From Phycisphaerales bacterium (GTDB lineage: Bacteria; Planctomycetota; Phycisphaerae; Phycisphaerales; UBA1924): 64,000 nucleotides of DNA. The position numbers were made by a program, and so were the translations under genes. Where the stretch lies: positions 23,016-87,015 of the forward strand of contig JADYXW010000010.1 in assembly GCA_020853975.1 (NCBI GenBank), in the 5' to 3' direction. The notes under the pieces are model-generated. The model saw only the letters and a list, made by a program, of their open reading frames with translations. It was not told the origin of the DNA and did not search any database. Numbering within the stretch: the stretch's first letter is position 1; the number at the start of each line of letters is the position of its first letter. Positions 9,161-18,360 of this stretch are shown piece after piece.

Positions 9161-10567
9161 CTACTTCAGATGGCGGACCTTGATGTTTCGGAACCGCACG
9201 GGGTCGCCATGGTCCTGGAGGGAGATGTGCCCGCTGCTGCGCAGCCCATAGTCGGGCATCTTGGTGAACTTGCTGGCGGCGAGGGCCTGCTTGTACTCGT
9301 CGGACGCGGTATCGACGTCGATGATCTTGAAACCGTTGAGCCAGTGCTCGAGTCGCGTGCCGTCGGCGATGATTCGGACGCGGTTCCACTCGCCCGCGGG
9401 GCGCGCGACGTCGGCGGCGGCGGCGAACATGTCGTACATGCAGCCGGCGCGGGTCTTGGGCTTCTTGCCGTCGGCGTGGCGGGCGTTGTCGAGGACCTGG
9501 CACTCTCGGCCGGTCTCCCAGGGGTAGCCGTGGTCTTCGGTGGCGCGGTACATGATGCCGCTGTTGCCGCCGGGGCCGACCTTCCACTCGAGGGTCAGCT
9601 CGAAGTCGCCGAACTGCCCATCGGTGGCGATGTCACCCCCCGCCTTGCCGGGCGTGAAGGTCAGGCATCCGTCGGCGGCGGACCAGCCGGATCCGGGCGC
9701 TTCTTTCTTGCCCCATGCGTGCCAGCCCGTGAGCGAAGAGCCGTCGAACAGGAGCGTCCACCCCTCCGAAGCCTCGGGCTTGGTCAGGGCGTTGTGCGTC
9801 CGTGCGTCGGCGGGTTCGCCCGGGAGGGTGACGGCCCCTGTGGCGGCCCACTCCGCGGCGCGGGCGATCATGCTCTTGAAGTTTGGGTCACAGACGATCT
9901 CTTTTGAGGCGTCGTCGCCAGTCCAGACGTGCCCGAGGGGGGTGGCAAAGACGCGTCCGCTGCCGTAGGCGAGCGAGATAGCCATGGGCTCGAAGGCGCC
10001 GGAGCCGCCGGAGTCCCTGGTGGACATGGCGCGGGCGAGGAGCGTGTAGGGGGCCTTGTGCGGGTTCGTGAGCCCGTGGTAGAGCTCGTCACGGTGAGCC
10101 TTCATGGCGGGGAGGCCCTTGAAGACGGGGTGATCGGCCTGCACGTACTCGACCTCGAACTCGTGGATCTTGCCATGGCCCGCGCCCTCGCGCCACAGGA
10201 GCCCGACCATCTTCTCATACTCGTCCCAGCCCTTGAAAGCGTTGTTGGCGGCGTGGACCGCGACGACGCCCGTGCCGCCCGAGACGGCCCGGAGGAAGTT
10301 GGCCTCGGCGTCGGCGCCCCAGCGCTTGCCGGAGTCGCCGTTGTTGTAGTCCAGGACGATGACCTTGAAGGAGCCGAGAAAGTCCGGCCTTGCAAAGTCG
10401 GTGGCGGGGTCGTCGGTGATGGTGACGCGGAAGCGGCCGGTGGAATCCAGCGTGTCCGCGAGCATGCGGCTGGTGTATTGCCAGTTGTGGTTGTTCTGGC
10501 CGGTCACGACCAGGGCGGGGATGGGCTGCGCCTGAACAAGCATGGCCGCCGCGATCATGTGAATCAT
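9161..10567 (-). CDS. ThuA-like domain plus DUF1080 (3-keto-disaccharide hydrolase) protein
   Basis: 468 residues. After a short N-terminal signal-like stretch (ending QAQPIPA), residues 18-230 form a ThuA-like, glutamine-amidotransferase-type fold (VVAVHAANNAF, GHVWTGDD and related blocks). Residues 255-468 are a DUF1080 concanavalin-like domain, with the signature LFDGSSLTGWHAWGKKE...W and GGNSGIMYRATED. DUF1080 proteins are reported as 3-keto-disaccharide or glycoside hydrolases, and the ThuA domain is linked to disaccharide metabolism. ATG 10567 has AGGAG 8 bases upstream, so a longer reading to 10984 is rejected. It precedes the M19 dipeptidase with a 4-base gap. Confidence 0.85.
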   Translation of the reverse strand: MIHMIAAAMLVQAQPIPALVVTGQNNHNWQYTSRMLADTLDSTGRFRVTITDDPATDFARPDFLGSFKVIVLDYNNGDSGKRWGADAEANFLRAVSGGTGVVAVHAANNAFKGWDEYEKMVGLLWREGAGHGKIHEFEVEYVQADHPVFKGLPAMKAHRDELYHGLTNPHKAPYTLLARAMSTRDSGGSGAFEPMAISLAYGSGRVFATPLGHVWTGDDASKEIVCDPNFKSMIARAAEWAATGAVTLPGEPADARTHNALTKPEASEGWTLLFDGSSLTGWHAWGKKEAPGSGWSAADGCLTFTPGKAGGDIATDGQFGDFELTLEWKVGPGGNSGIMYRATEDHGYPWETGRECQVLDNARHADGKKPKTRAGCMYDMFAAAADVARPAGEWNRVRIIADGTRLEHWLNGFKIIDVDTASDEYKQALAASKFTKMPDYGLRSSGHISLQDHGDPVRFRNIKVRHLK

Positions 10568-10620
10568 GGGGTTTCTCCTGGATCGAGCCGGGGGCATCGT
10601 ACCACGCCGGTGCCCGAAGC

Positions 10621-12267
10621 TCACCCGGGGCGGACGTACTCGATGGCGGCGACGGTCGCGTCGTCTTCGAGGGATGGGACGCCCGCGAAGCGGTCGAGCT
10701 CGCGCATCACGAGGGCGACGTCTTCCTGGGCGGAGCGGCCGATGAGCACGGCTTCGAGGAGCCTCTCGCGGCCGAAGGGCTCGCCCGCGGCGTTCCGCTG
10801 CTCGACGATGCCGTCGGAGTAGACGACGATCTGGTCGGTGGTTTCGAGCCTGTAGTGCTGGTCGTGGTAGACGGTGTCGGGGTCGATTCCCACGGGGATC
10901 CCCCGCAGGTCGCCCTCGAGGCGCGCTTGCGTGCGATCGTCGGCGGGCTGGAGCAGGAGCCAGAGGCCGTGGCCGGCGTCGCAATAAGACATCTCGCCAT
11001 CCGGCCTGATGAGGCCGACCCAGAGCGAGAGGAACCTGCCTGCGAGTGGCCGGCTGGCGAGGTAGCGGTTGAGCCTGGTGACGGCGGACGCGGGCCCCTC
11101 GTCGGGAGCGAGCCTGAGCAGTTCGGCGTTGAGGAAGGACTGTGCGGAGGCCATGAGCATGGCGGCCCCCACGCCGTGGCCCGCGACATCGCCCAGGCAG
11201 AAGACCACGCGACCGTCCGGGAGCAGGACGGCGTCGAAGAGGTCACCGACGACGAAGCTGCCGGGCCTGGAGACCATCGCATACCTGGCGGGGCCGATCA
11301 GACCTTGCGAGGGGGGCAGGATGCTCTGCTGGACCTCTCGGGCCGCGTCGAGCTCGGACTGGATGTCCCGCTGTCTGCGCTCGAGCGCCGCCCGCTTGAT
11401 GTTGGCGAGCGCGAGCCCGAAGGCGGTGGCGAGCGCCTCGCAGAAACCCGAGGCGTCGGTGCGCACGTGGGCCTCGCCGCCACGCGAGTCCATATAGAGG
11501 TACTCGGTGATTGACCCGGCCACGACGACGGGGACGCACATCGCGGAGTGAACGCCCGCACCGGCGAGGCTCTCGCTCACATTCGCGCTCGACGAAGTGC
11601 TCAGCACCACGGCCTCGCCGGCGTCGGCCTGCTCGATGAGCGTGCGGCTGAAGGAGATGGGCGAGCGGTCGTCGGGGCTTGCCCGATGCTCGGCGACCAC
11701 GCCCACCGTGCCCAGGGGGCCGGCGAGGCGCCGGAGCACGGCGGCCCGCGGGTATCCGCTGCCGGCGACGGCGAGTTCGAGCACGGTCCGGGCGGCCTCT
11801 TCCTCGTCCCCCGCTGCTCCCAGCCTTCCGATGCACTCGGAGAGCAGCCTGAGGCGGCGGTCGCTGCGGCCGGCTCCGTCGGTGCTGCCCACACGGTCGA
11901 TGCGTTGGGACTTGACGCCCGCGTCGTCCACGGTCTTGGCGGCGCGGGTGCGGGCCTCTCCCTCGACCACGCGGAAGGCCCAGGGCCCGACGCGGAGGAG
12001 GTCCCCGCTGCCGATGGGCGCGGGGGTGTCCCGGGGCAGCTTTACGCCGTTGAGAAACGTGCCGGCGCGGCTGGATTCGTCCGTGACGAACCACGTGCCG
12101 CGCTTGCGGAGGAGCGACGCGTGGCGTCTGGAAACATCATCGCTCAGCAGGCAGATCTCGCACTCCGCGGCCCGGCCGAGCCTGGTCGTGCCCTCTGCCC
12201 GCACTGTGAACGGGCCGATGGGCGGGCCGGCGAGCGTGACCAGCGTGAGCGTGGACGGGTTGGGCAT
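10621..12267 (-). CDS. FHA-GAF-SpoIIE (PP2C-type) serine phosphatase
   Basis: 548-residue signalling protein, probably cytoplasmic. Residues 20-105 form an FHA domain (TRLGRAAECEI, SRRHASL, GTFLNG), which binds phosphothreonine peptides. Residues 150-300 look like a GAF sensor domain. Residues 310-330 hold the linker helix AAREVQQSILPP typical of RsbU-type proteins. Residues 340-545 are the PP2C/SpoIIE phosphatase, with the metal-binding segments VVGDLFDAV, LGDVAGHGVGAAM and VYSDGIVEQ. Such proteins usually dephosphorylate anti-anti-sigma factors; none is encoded nearby. A candidate kinase partner is the Ser/Thr kinase at 52186-54933, but that is only inference. The start lacks a Shine-Dalgarno and lies 7 bases after a TACCCT hexamer. 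Confidence 0.9.
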   Translation of the reverse strand: MPNPSTLTLVTLAGPPIGPFTVRAEGTTRLGRAAECEICLLSDDVSRRHASLLRKRGTWFVTDESSRAGTFLNGVKLPRDTPAPIGSGDLLRVGPWAFRVVEGEARTRAAKTVDDAGVKSQRIDRVGSTDGAGRSDRRLRLLSECIGRLGAAGDEEEAARTVLELAVAGSGYPRAAVLRRLAGPLGTVGVVAEHRASPDDRSPISFSRTLIEQADAGEAVVLSTSSSANVSESLAGAGVHSAMCVPVVVAGSITEYLYMDSRGGEAHVRTDASGFCEALATAFGLALANIKRAALERRQRDIQSELDAAREVQQSILPPSQGLIGPARYAMVSRPGSFVVGDLFDAVLLPDGRVVFCLGDVAGHGVGAAMLMASAQSFLNAELLRLAPDEGPASAVTRLNRYLASRPLAGRFLSLWVGLIRPDGEMSYCDAGHGLWLLLQPADDRTQARLEGDLRGIPVGIDPDTVYHDQHYRLETTDQIVVYSDGIVEQRNAAGEPFGRERLLEAVLIGRSAQEDVALVMRELDRFAGVPSLEDDATVAAIEYVRPG

Positions 12268-12274
12268 CGCTGAG

Positions 12275-12311
12275 AGGGTATGGACCGGCTGGCGCGGCCC
12301 GCGCCTAGCCT
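12275..12311. promoter_or_regulatory. Divergent leaderless promoters of the phosphatase and SDR genes
   Basis: On the minus strand TACCCT (12275-12280) ends 7 bases before ATG 12267. On the plus strand TAGCCT (12306-12311) ends 7 bases before ATG 12319. At the usual 6-8 base distance both transcripts would begin at or beside the start codon. Neither start has a Shine-Dalgarno. Only 51 bases separate the genes, so the two -35 regions must overlap. Confidence 0.5.
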
Positions 12312-12318
12312 CTGCGCC

Positions 12319-13098
12319 ATGAACCTAGACCTTTCCGGGAAGCGCGCACTGGTCTGCGGCAGCACGGCGGGCATCGGCCGGGCCTGCGCACAGGAACTGG
12401 CGTCCCTTGGCGCGTCTGTCACGCTCGCGGCCCGTGACGCGGCGCGGCTCGCCTCGGCGCTGGGCTCGCTGCCCGCCCCGGGCCGTCACGGCGTGGTCGT
12501 CGCGGATTTCTCGAACCCGGAGGCGGCCCGTGATGCGGTGGAGGCCTCCCTCGGCGGCGGCCCGTACCACATTCTCATCAACAACACCGGGGGACCGCCC
12601 GGGGGCGCGGTGCTGGACGCGACGGCGGCGCAGCTCGTGGCGGCGTTCAACGCCCAGCTCGTCACGGCGCAGCTCCTGAGCCAGTTGCTCGTTCCGGGCA
12701 TGAAGGAAGCCCGCTACGGAAGGATCGTCAACATTACTTCCACCAGCGTGAAGCAGCCCATCGCGAACCTCGCGATCTCGAACATCGTGCGCCCCGCGGT
12801 GGCGGCGTGGGCCAAGTGCCTGTCGCAGGAGGTCGGCGCGTTCGGCATCACGGTCAACAACGTGCTGCCCGGGTATACGTCGACCGAGCGGCTGGGCTCC
12901 CTCATGGAGAACCGGGCCAAGGCGCGCGGCGTGCCAGCCTCGACGATCGAGAAGGAGTGGCTCGCGACCATCCCCGCGGGCCGGCTGGGCAGCCCGGCGG
13001 ATCTCGCGGCGGCTGTAGCCTTCCTGTGCTCTCCGGCGGCGGGATACATCAGCGGCATCAACCTGCCGGTTGACGGCGGGCGCCTCGGCACGCTCTGA
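12319..13098 (+). CDS. SDR-fold oxidoreductase lacking the canonical Tyr-xxx-Lys
   Basis: 259 residues with a short-chain dehydrogenase fold. The nucleotide loop is GSTAGIGRA (Gly14-x3-Gly18-x-Gly20), followed by NNTGGPPGG and the Ser141 region NITSTSV. The usual Tyr-xxx-Lys pair is replaced by Ser154-x3-Arg158 (ISNIVRPAV). The C-terminus is typical (VNNVLPGYTSTERL, SPADLAAAVAFLCSPAAGYISGI). This matches a known subgroup annotated as beta-ketoacyl-ACP-reductase-like SDRs without the full tetrad. Dinucleotide binding is likely, but ordinary ketoreductase chemistry is doubtful. ATG 12319 is preferred over an upstream in-frame start because it aligns with the family and because a -10-like hexamer ends 7 bases before it. 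Confidence 0.85.
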   Translation: MNLDLSGKRALVCGSTAGIGRACAQELASLGASVTLAARDAARLASALGSLPAPGRHGVVVADFSNPEAARDAVEASLGGGPYHILINNTGGPPGGAVLDATAAQLVAAFNAQLVTAQLLSQLLVPGMKEARYGRIVNITSTSVKQPIANLAISNIVRPAVAAWAKCLSQEVGAFGITVNNVLPGYTSTERLGSLMENRAKARGVPASTIEKEWLATIPAGRLGSPADLAAAVAFLCSPAAGYISGINLPVDGGRLGTL

Positions 13099-13129
13099 CT
13101 TCATCGTTCAATGCCCCGGGGCGACTCAC

Positions 13130-14350
13130 ATGTCCAGCGCCGAACAGCCCTCGCCCGACCCAGCGTGCACGATCCGCGTGCACTCGGGGGATTGCTGGGT
13201 CTTCTTCGCGATCGACGCGGCGTTCGGCATCGACCTCGACGAGGCGCAGCGCCTGCTTGCGCTGGGCGGCCCGCGCGAGGGTGAGGCGACACACAGGGAG
13301 GCGATCAGCCATCGGAAGCGCTCGCCCGCGCACCTGCAGTTCAATCCCGCCCCGCTGCGCATCGACCAGCCGTCGCCGGAGGTGGCGGTGCTGGACCTTG
13401 CGGGCTTTCACGCCTGGCCCCAGGTCGAGTGCACGCTCTTTGATTTCGGCGCCGTCTCGGTCGCGTACCGGATCCCGATCGACGGGGGGGCCGCGGGGCT
13501 GCCCCTGGCCTCGCTGGCGGGGCTGGCCCAGCGGCTGTTTGACTGCGCGGACCTGCGCGAGGACGCGCGGGCGCGGGTGAGGCTCCTGACCTCCCGGCTT
13601 GCCGGGGCGTTTGACAGGCCCGCGCTGCACGCGTTTGTAGAGGACTACACCGTCTACCACGCTCGCGCGTGGACGACCTCGCTCCACGCGGAGGCGGAGG
13701 GGGCTGTGGCGGGCGACGCACGCTCGGTGGCGTCGCTCCTGCTCGCGGAGCCCGACGGGGCGGCACTCTCGGACCAGTCTGTGGCGTCGGCGCTTTCGAC
13801 CCTGGTTTCCTACACCCGGCAGGACGCGACGGTGATCGACTGGAACGCGGCGCTGTCGCTGGGCGCGGACGAGTCCGACACGCTCGCGGTGCTGGAGTTT
13901 GCGAACGTCGAGCTGCTGCAGATGCGGCTGCTGGACGACCGGCTGGACGCGGCGCTCGACCGGTCGTACGGCTCGCTGCTTCGCCGTGACGCGAAGGGGC
14001 GGGTGCCGCGGTCCCCGCTGGGCCTGCTGATGGACCCGAACCGCGCGGAGCGTCGGAGGCTGGCGGCGCTGCAAATGGAGAACGCCATCCTGTTCGAGGG
14101 CGTGAACAACGCGCTGAAGCTGGTGGGGGACGAGCACCTCGCTCGGCTGTACGCAGCCGCGGCCCGGCGCTTTCACCTCGAAGACTGGGACCGGAGCATT
14201 CTGCGCAAGCTGGGGACGGTGGACGACCTTTCCCAGAAGCTGGCGGAAGAGGCGAGCGCCCGGCGGATGGAAGTGCTGGAGTGGATCATCATCGTTCTCA
14301 TCGCGGTATCGATGGTGCTGCCGTTTGTGCCCGGGCTCGGGGGCAAGTAG
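13130..14350 (+). CDS. RMD1/YagE (DUF155) family protein with C-terminal membrane anchor
   Basis: 406 residues, function unproven. The N-terminus (CWVFFAIDAAFGIDLDEAQRLL) and the C-terminal arrangement resemble the RMD1/DUF155 family: a long helical domain, a late 'L.D...E..ARRMEVLEW' segment and then one membrane helix (about residues 383-400, WIIIVLIAVSMVLPFV). Yeast RMD1 relatives are mitochondrial or peripheral membrane proteins; the bacterial role is unknown. The assignment rests mainly on this architecture. ATG 13130 lies 31 bases after the SDR stop and may share its transcript. Confidence 0.6.
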   Translation: MSSAEQPSPDPACTIRVHSGDCWVFFAIDAAFGIDLDEAQRLLALGGPREGEATHREAISHRKRSPAHLQFNPAPLRIDQPSPEVAVLDLAGFHAWPQVECTLFDFGAVSVAYRIPIDGGAAGLPLASLAGLAQRLFDCADLREDARARVRLLTSRLAGAFDRPALHAFVEDYTVYHARAWTTSLHAEAEGAVAGDARSVASLLLAEPDGAALSDQSVASALSTLVSYTRQDATVIDWNAALSLGADESDTLAVLEFANVELLQMRLLDDRLDAALDRSYGSLLRRDAKGRVPRSPLGLLMDPNRAERRRLAALQMENAILFEGVNNALKLVGDEHLARLYAAAARRFHLEDWDRSILRKLGTVDDLSQKLAEEASARRMEVLEWIIIVLIAVSMVLPFVPGLGGK

Positions 14351-14446
14351 CCGCGGCGGCGGGCCCTCTGCGGTCCGGATTTCGGGTATTCTCGCCCGCT
14401 ACCGGCCAGCAGTCCGGAAGATGACCCTTCGCAACGAGGTACACCC

Positions 14447-17400
14447 ATGCCGCACCACGATTGGCCGCTCCGAACGTCTCGCGCTCCGCTCTCGCTGCTG
14501 GCCCTGGCGGTCATAGCGGCGGCGGGGTCGCACCTCGCGGCCCGGTCGGTGGCGGCGCCGGGGCCGCTGGCGGAGCGTCAGCCGGAGGGCGGCTCCAAAC
14601 CGGACAAGACGGAAAAGCCGGAGAAGCTCACGCTGGACCGTATCTTCCCGAAGAAGTCGTTCTTCGGCCCGGGCGCTCGCGGCGCGACCTTCAGCCACGA
14701 CGGGAGGTTTCTCGCGTTCCTCTACCGCCCGTACGAGGAACGGCGCCACGGCAGCGATCTGTACATCCTCGACACCACGACGGGAGGCGTGCGCCGCATC
14801 ACGTGCGTCAGCCGCCTCGCGGAGTTTCAGGAGGAAGCCCGCAAGGTGCGAGAGGACCGCGAGAAGAAGGCAAAGAAGGACGGCTGGACGACCAATCGCC
14901 TGGCGCGAGAGCAGTATCGCGCAATGGGTTGGCAGGATCGGCTGCTCGTGGACACCTGGACCGGCGTCGCGGCCCCCACCGATGCGCCGCTGACGGGCGA
15001 CATCCTGCTCACGCTGACCGAGAACGACAAGGGTGGTTTCGCGGGGTCGCTGCGTGTCGGCCTTGCCACGATCTCGCTGTCCGACGTGGACCTGGATGAG
15101 GCGAGAGGCAGCGGGAAAGCAGCCATCGACGACAATCTGCTCAAGGTGAAGGGCTCGCTCGACCTGTCGCTGGACGGCGCGGCACTCAAGATCGACCTGA
15201 AGCTCTCTGAGCCCGCGCAGAGCCTGTCGGCGTCGCTTGCCCGCAAGGCTCCGGAACCCCCTCCCGAAGGAGAGCCCAAGGGAGTGACCGGTGCGATGGG
15301 CGAGCGTCTCGCCCTCGCGGATGTCGTGCTTGGCGACGACGCCGACATCAACGACGAGAAGGACGGGAAGCCCGTGAAGGACCCGGCCCCGCGGTACGAC
15401 GGCGTGTCGTCGATGGAGTGGTCGCCCAAGTCGCACGAGCTGCTGGTGCAGTCGGGCGGGGACATCTATCGGCTGAGCATTGATTTGGCGAAGTGGGACG
15501 CGTCGCTCGTTCGCCCGGAGCAGACCGCGCCCGCGGACGAGCCCGGGGCGACCGATAGCAAGCCGGAGGGCGACCCCGCCGGGGCAGCCCCCGCGGAGCC
15601 GGGCGGGGAGGATTCCAAGGGCGACGGCGATGGTGGCGAGATCGCCCCTGCTCAGCCTGCGGGCGAAGCATCCGGCAAGCCCGAGGCAAAGAAGCCGAAG
15701 CGAGCCAAGACCACGCTCACAACTGCGACGCCGTACCGGGGCGACCTCACCCGCCTGACCCGCACCCGCGAGCGGGAGGCGGACGTTCAGTACCTTCCCG
15801 ACGGTTCGGGGTACACGTACCTGCGGGACGGCGCGCTGCTACGCGTCAAGTTCGGCGAGCATCAGATCGTGCAACTCGATCCGGAGTTGAAGGACGGAGA
15901 GCGCATGGTCGGCTACCGGCTCAGCCCGGACATGAAGCGGCTGGTCTTCCTGGCCTCGCGGGGCCAGACGACCAACGACCGGGCTGCCCGGGTCACGATC
16001 GTCAGTTACCGCGACCGGTTTGCGCGTGCCCAGGAGGTTCGCCGCCACATGCCCGACGACCCCTGGCCCGAGTCATTCTCCAGCGTGTACCTGTACGACC
16101 TCAAGGGGCACGCGATGGAGGAGGGCAAGCTGGAGCGGGTCTTTACGCGGAAGGTCGGCGGGCCGCGCGACGTGATGCGCGTGCCGGAGTGGTCGCCCGA
16201 CTCTTCCCGGATCGCCTTCGCCGCGTTTGACCAGCAGCAGGGCGTCATGAAGATTCTCGAGGCCGGCTTCAAGGCCGAAGAGAAGAAGGACAAGGGCGAG
16301 AAGAAGGAAGGCGAGAAGGAGACGGACGCCAAGCCCGGGGCGAAGACGGACGGAGGGCCCGAGGGGGCCTCTCAGCCCGAGGGCGAGAAGCCAAAGGACG
16401 CCGAGAAGGAGCCGGAGTTCAAGATCGAGAACGCGCGGGTGGTGTACCAGTTTCTGCACGCGGGCGGGCCGAACACCCCGGGGATGGTGCGCCCGCTGTA
16501 CCTGCCTGACAGCAGGCGGATGGTCTTCATCACGGAGCTCTCCGGGTTCCGCCAGCTTCACCTGCTCGATCCGCGCTATGAGCAGCTCACGCAGGTGACC
16601 TCCGGGCAGTACGAGCTCTATCCGTTCCACATCACGCGGGACAACACGTCGCTCTTTGCGACGACGACGGAGGGCGACCCGAACCAGGAGCAGGTCTGCC
16701 GCATCGATCTCAGCACGCTCGCGGTGACTCGCCTCACGACGGCGCGGGGGGTTCACAGCGACGTCGCGGTGCGCGAGGACGGCACGCTGGTCGCTTCGGT
16801 GCACGCGGACTTCGGCGCCCCGGGCGAGCTGTGCATCACGGCCCCGGATGGGACGGCGCCGCGCAGGATCACCGACTCTCACCCCAAGGAGGCGCACGCG
16901 CTCACGAAGGCCGCGCCGGAGTATTTCACGTACGAGAACCGGCACGGGCAGACGATCCACGGGCACATGTTCAAGCCGGCCGACTGGTCGCCAGAGGACA
17001 AGCGGCCGCTGCTGATCTATGTGTACGGCGGGCCCCTGGGGGAGCGCAAGATGGCGACGCGCGGCGCCTTCGCCGCCCCGTCGTACTTCTTCGCGCGGTA
17101 CATGGCCGAGAACCACGGATGGGTCACGGCGACGATCGACCCGCGCGGGGCCTCGGGCTATGGCGCCGTGTTCGAGAAGGCCAACTTCGAGCAGGTGGGC
17201 AAGCCGCAGACCGAGGACCTGGTCGACGGCGCACGCTGGTTTGTGAAGAACCAGGGCGTGGATGAGAAGAAGCTCTCGCTGCACGGCTGGTCGTTCGGCG
17301 GGTTTCAGACGCAGATGGTCATGTACACCGAGCCGGATGTCTTTGCCGTGGGGCTCGCGGGCGCCGGCCCGACGGAGTGGCACAACTACAACTCGTGGTA

Positions 17401-17809
17401 CTCCACCGGTACGATCGGCGCCAACGAGCCGGGCAAGACCGACCTGGAGAAGTACTCGCTGCTGCCCCTGGCCAAGAACCTCAAGGGCAAGCTGCTGCTC
17501 ATCCACGGCGTGGAAGACTCGAACGTGCTCTACCAGGACACGGTGCGCGTGTACCGCGAACTTCTGAAGGCCAACAAGGAGGTCAACGTCGAGCTGTTCA
17601 TCGACCCCACCGGCGGGCACGGGCTGGATGGCGACGTCAAGACCATCGGCCGCTACCGGAAGTACGAGGATTTTCTCGTCCGCCACCTTGGCGAGGGAAA
17701 GGCGGCGGGCAAGGTTGAGCCCAAGAAGGACGCGCCGCCGGACGACGCGGGGGGCGAGGCCCCGGTGACTCCTGGGGGCGAGGTGCCCCTAGGCAAACTG
17801 CCGGGGTGA
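14447..17809 (+). CDS. Exported S9 family peptidase (prolyl oligopeptidase/DPP-IV-like)
   Basis: 1120 residues. A hydrophobic N-terminal segment (about residues 16-37, ending SVAAPG) looks like a signal peptide or anchor. Residues 60-800 form a WD40/TolB-like propeller with repeats such as MEWSPKSHELLVQSG and VPEWSPDSSRIAFAA. The C-terminal alpha/beta hydrolase carries Ser949 (GWSFGGF), Asp1024 (HGVEDSNV) and His1058 (GGHGLDGD), a complete catalytic triad. Two low-complexity inserts, Glu/Ala/Pro-rich at about 350-420 and Lys/Glu-rich at about 605-660, interrupt the propeller and make the protein longer than the usual 650-800 residues. A Pro/Gly-rich tail follows the catalytic domain. It should cut oligopeptides outside the cytoplasm. 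No clear Shine-Dalgarno other than GAGG at 14436. Confidence 0.92.
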   Translation: MPHHDWPLRTSRAPLSLLALAVIAAAGSHLAARSVAAPGPLAERQPEGGSKPDKTEKPEKLTLDRIFPKKSFFGPGARGATFSHDGRFLAFLYRPYEERRHGSDLYILDTTTGGVRRITCVSRLAEFQEEARKVREDREKKAKKDGWTTNRLAREQYRAMGWQDRLLVDTWTGVAAPTDAPLTGDILLTLTENDKGGFAGSLRVGLATISLSDVDLDEARGSGKAAIDDNLLKVKGSLDLSLDGAALKIDLKLSEPAQSLSASLARKAPEPPPEGEPKGVTGAMGERLALADVVLGDDADINDEKDGKPVKDPAPRYDGVSSMEWSPKSHELLVQSGGDIYRLSIDLAKWDASLVRPEQTAPADEPGATDSKPEGDPAGAAPAEPGGEDSKGDGDGGEIAPAQPAGEASGKPEAKKPKRAKTTLTTATPYRGDLTRLTRTREREADVQYLPDGSGYTYLRDGALLRVKFGEHQIVQLDPELKDGERMVGYRLSPDMKRLVFLASRGQTTNDRAARVTIVSYRDRFARAQEVRRHMPDDPWPESFSSVYLYDLKGHAMEEGKLERVFTRKVGGPRDVMRVPEWSPDSSRIAFAAFDQQQGVMKILEAGFKAEEKKDKGEKKEGEKETDAKPGAKTDGGPEGASQPEGEKPKDAEKEPEFKIENARVVYQFLHAGGPNTPGMVRPLYLPDSRRMVFITELSGFRQLHLLDPRYEQLTQVTSGQYELYPFHITRDNTSLFATTTEGDPNQEQVCRIDLSTLAVTRLTTARGVHSDVAVREDGTLVASVHADFGAPGELCITAPDGTAPRRITDSHPKEAHALTKAAPEYFTYENRHGQTIHGHMFKPADWSPEDKRPLLIYVYGGPLGERKMATRGAFAAPSYFFARYMAENHGWVTATIDPRGASGYGAVFEKANFEQVGKPQTEDLVDGARWFVKNQGVDEKKLSLHGWSFGGFQTQMVMYTEPDVFAVGLAGAGPTEWHNYNSWYSTGTIGANEPGKTDLEKYSLLPLAKNLKGKLLLIHGVEDSNVLYQDTVRVYRELLKANKEVNVELFIDPTGGHGLDGDVKTIGRYRKYEDFLVRHLGEGKAAGKVEPKKDAPPDDAGGEAPVTPGGEVPLGKLPG

Positions 17810-18219
17810 GTTGCCGCACGTGGCGGCGGAACCCGGATGCGTCGTGAAAGGCCTGGGGTGGCCATGACCCCGGGCCGCGGCTGACTGCACCCGAGGCGGT
17901 TCACCCGGGTAAGGGCTCGGAGGGCGTCCAGACCCCGGCGCCCATTGGTCGCAGGCTCTCTCCAACCCGGGGCCGCTTCCGAGTCGCTTCGCTCTCTCAG
18001 ATAGATCGGAAGGCGGACAATGTCGCCGAGGGCGTTCCCACTAACCCCTCTGGCGTGCCCCCCTGCTGGCGTGGGAACCGGGAGAGGCCGAGGTCGGAAA
18101 GGAGGGTACCTTGGATGGGTGTCTGAATGGCCCTGGAAGGGCGGGCGGCCTATCATCTTGGCCCCAGTCGGGCCCGGGCAGGACCGGACGGCGGGGGTGA
18201 TTTGGAACGAAGGACAGTC
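17810..18219. other. 410-base gene-free region with three strong hairpins
   Basis: No convincing reading frame occupies this stretch between the S9 peptidase and rpmH. It holds three long inverted repeats. At 17850-17876 there is a 10-bp stem (one G-U pair) with a 7-base loop and no T-run. At 17973-18016 CCGCTTCCGA pairs with TCGGAA-G-GCGG with one bulge. At 18034-18078 the 8-base arms GTTCCCAC/GTGGGAAC are perfect. This may be a structured non-coding RNA or a long rpmH leader. I looked for RNase P, tmRNA and SRP RNA signatures on both strands and found none. No DnaA-box cluster is visible. Confidence 0.45.
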
Positions 18220-18360
18220 ATGCACTACCCCCACCGGACGAGTCGGATCAAGCGGAAGCGTGGCATCGGGTTCCGCGCGCGGATGAAGACCACGAACGGC
18301 CGCAAGATGATGAACCGCAAGCGTCGGGTTGGGCGCAGCCTGAACGTGGCGGACAAGTAA
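18220..18360 (+). CDS. rpmH: 50S ribosomal protein bL34
   Basis: 46 residues, very basic; the core SRIKRKRGIGFRARMKTTNG and RKMMNRKRRVGR is the bL34 signature. The protein binds 23S rRNA in the large subunit. The N-terminus (MHYPHRTS) departs from the common MKRTFQP. ATG 18220 is chosen over an in-frame upstream start at 18127 because it gives the family length and has AAGGA a suitable distance upstream. No rnpA or dnaA follows, although these often neighbour rpmH elsewhere. Confidence 0.95.
   Translation: MHYPHRTSRIKRKRGIGFRARMKTTNGRKMMNRKRRVGRSLNVADK

Noticed and set aside
17810..18219. RNase P RNA, tmRNA or SRP RNA in the gap before rpmH
   Set aside because: None of the conserved blocks (GAGGAAAGTCC, the tmRNA tRNA-like ends, the SRP GGAAG loop context) was found on either strand.
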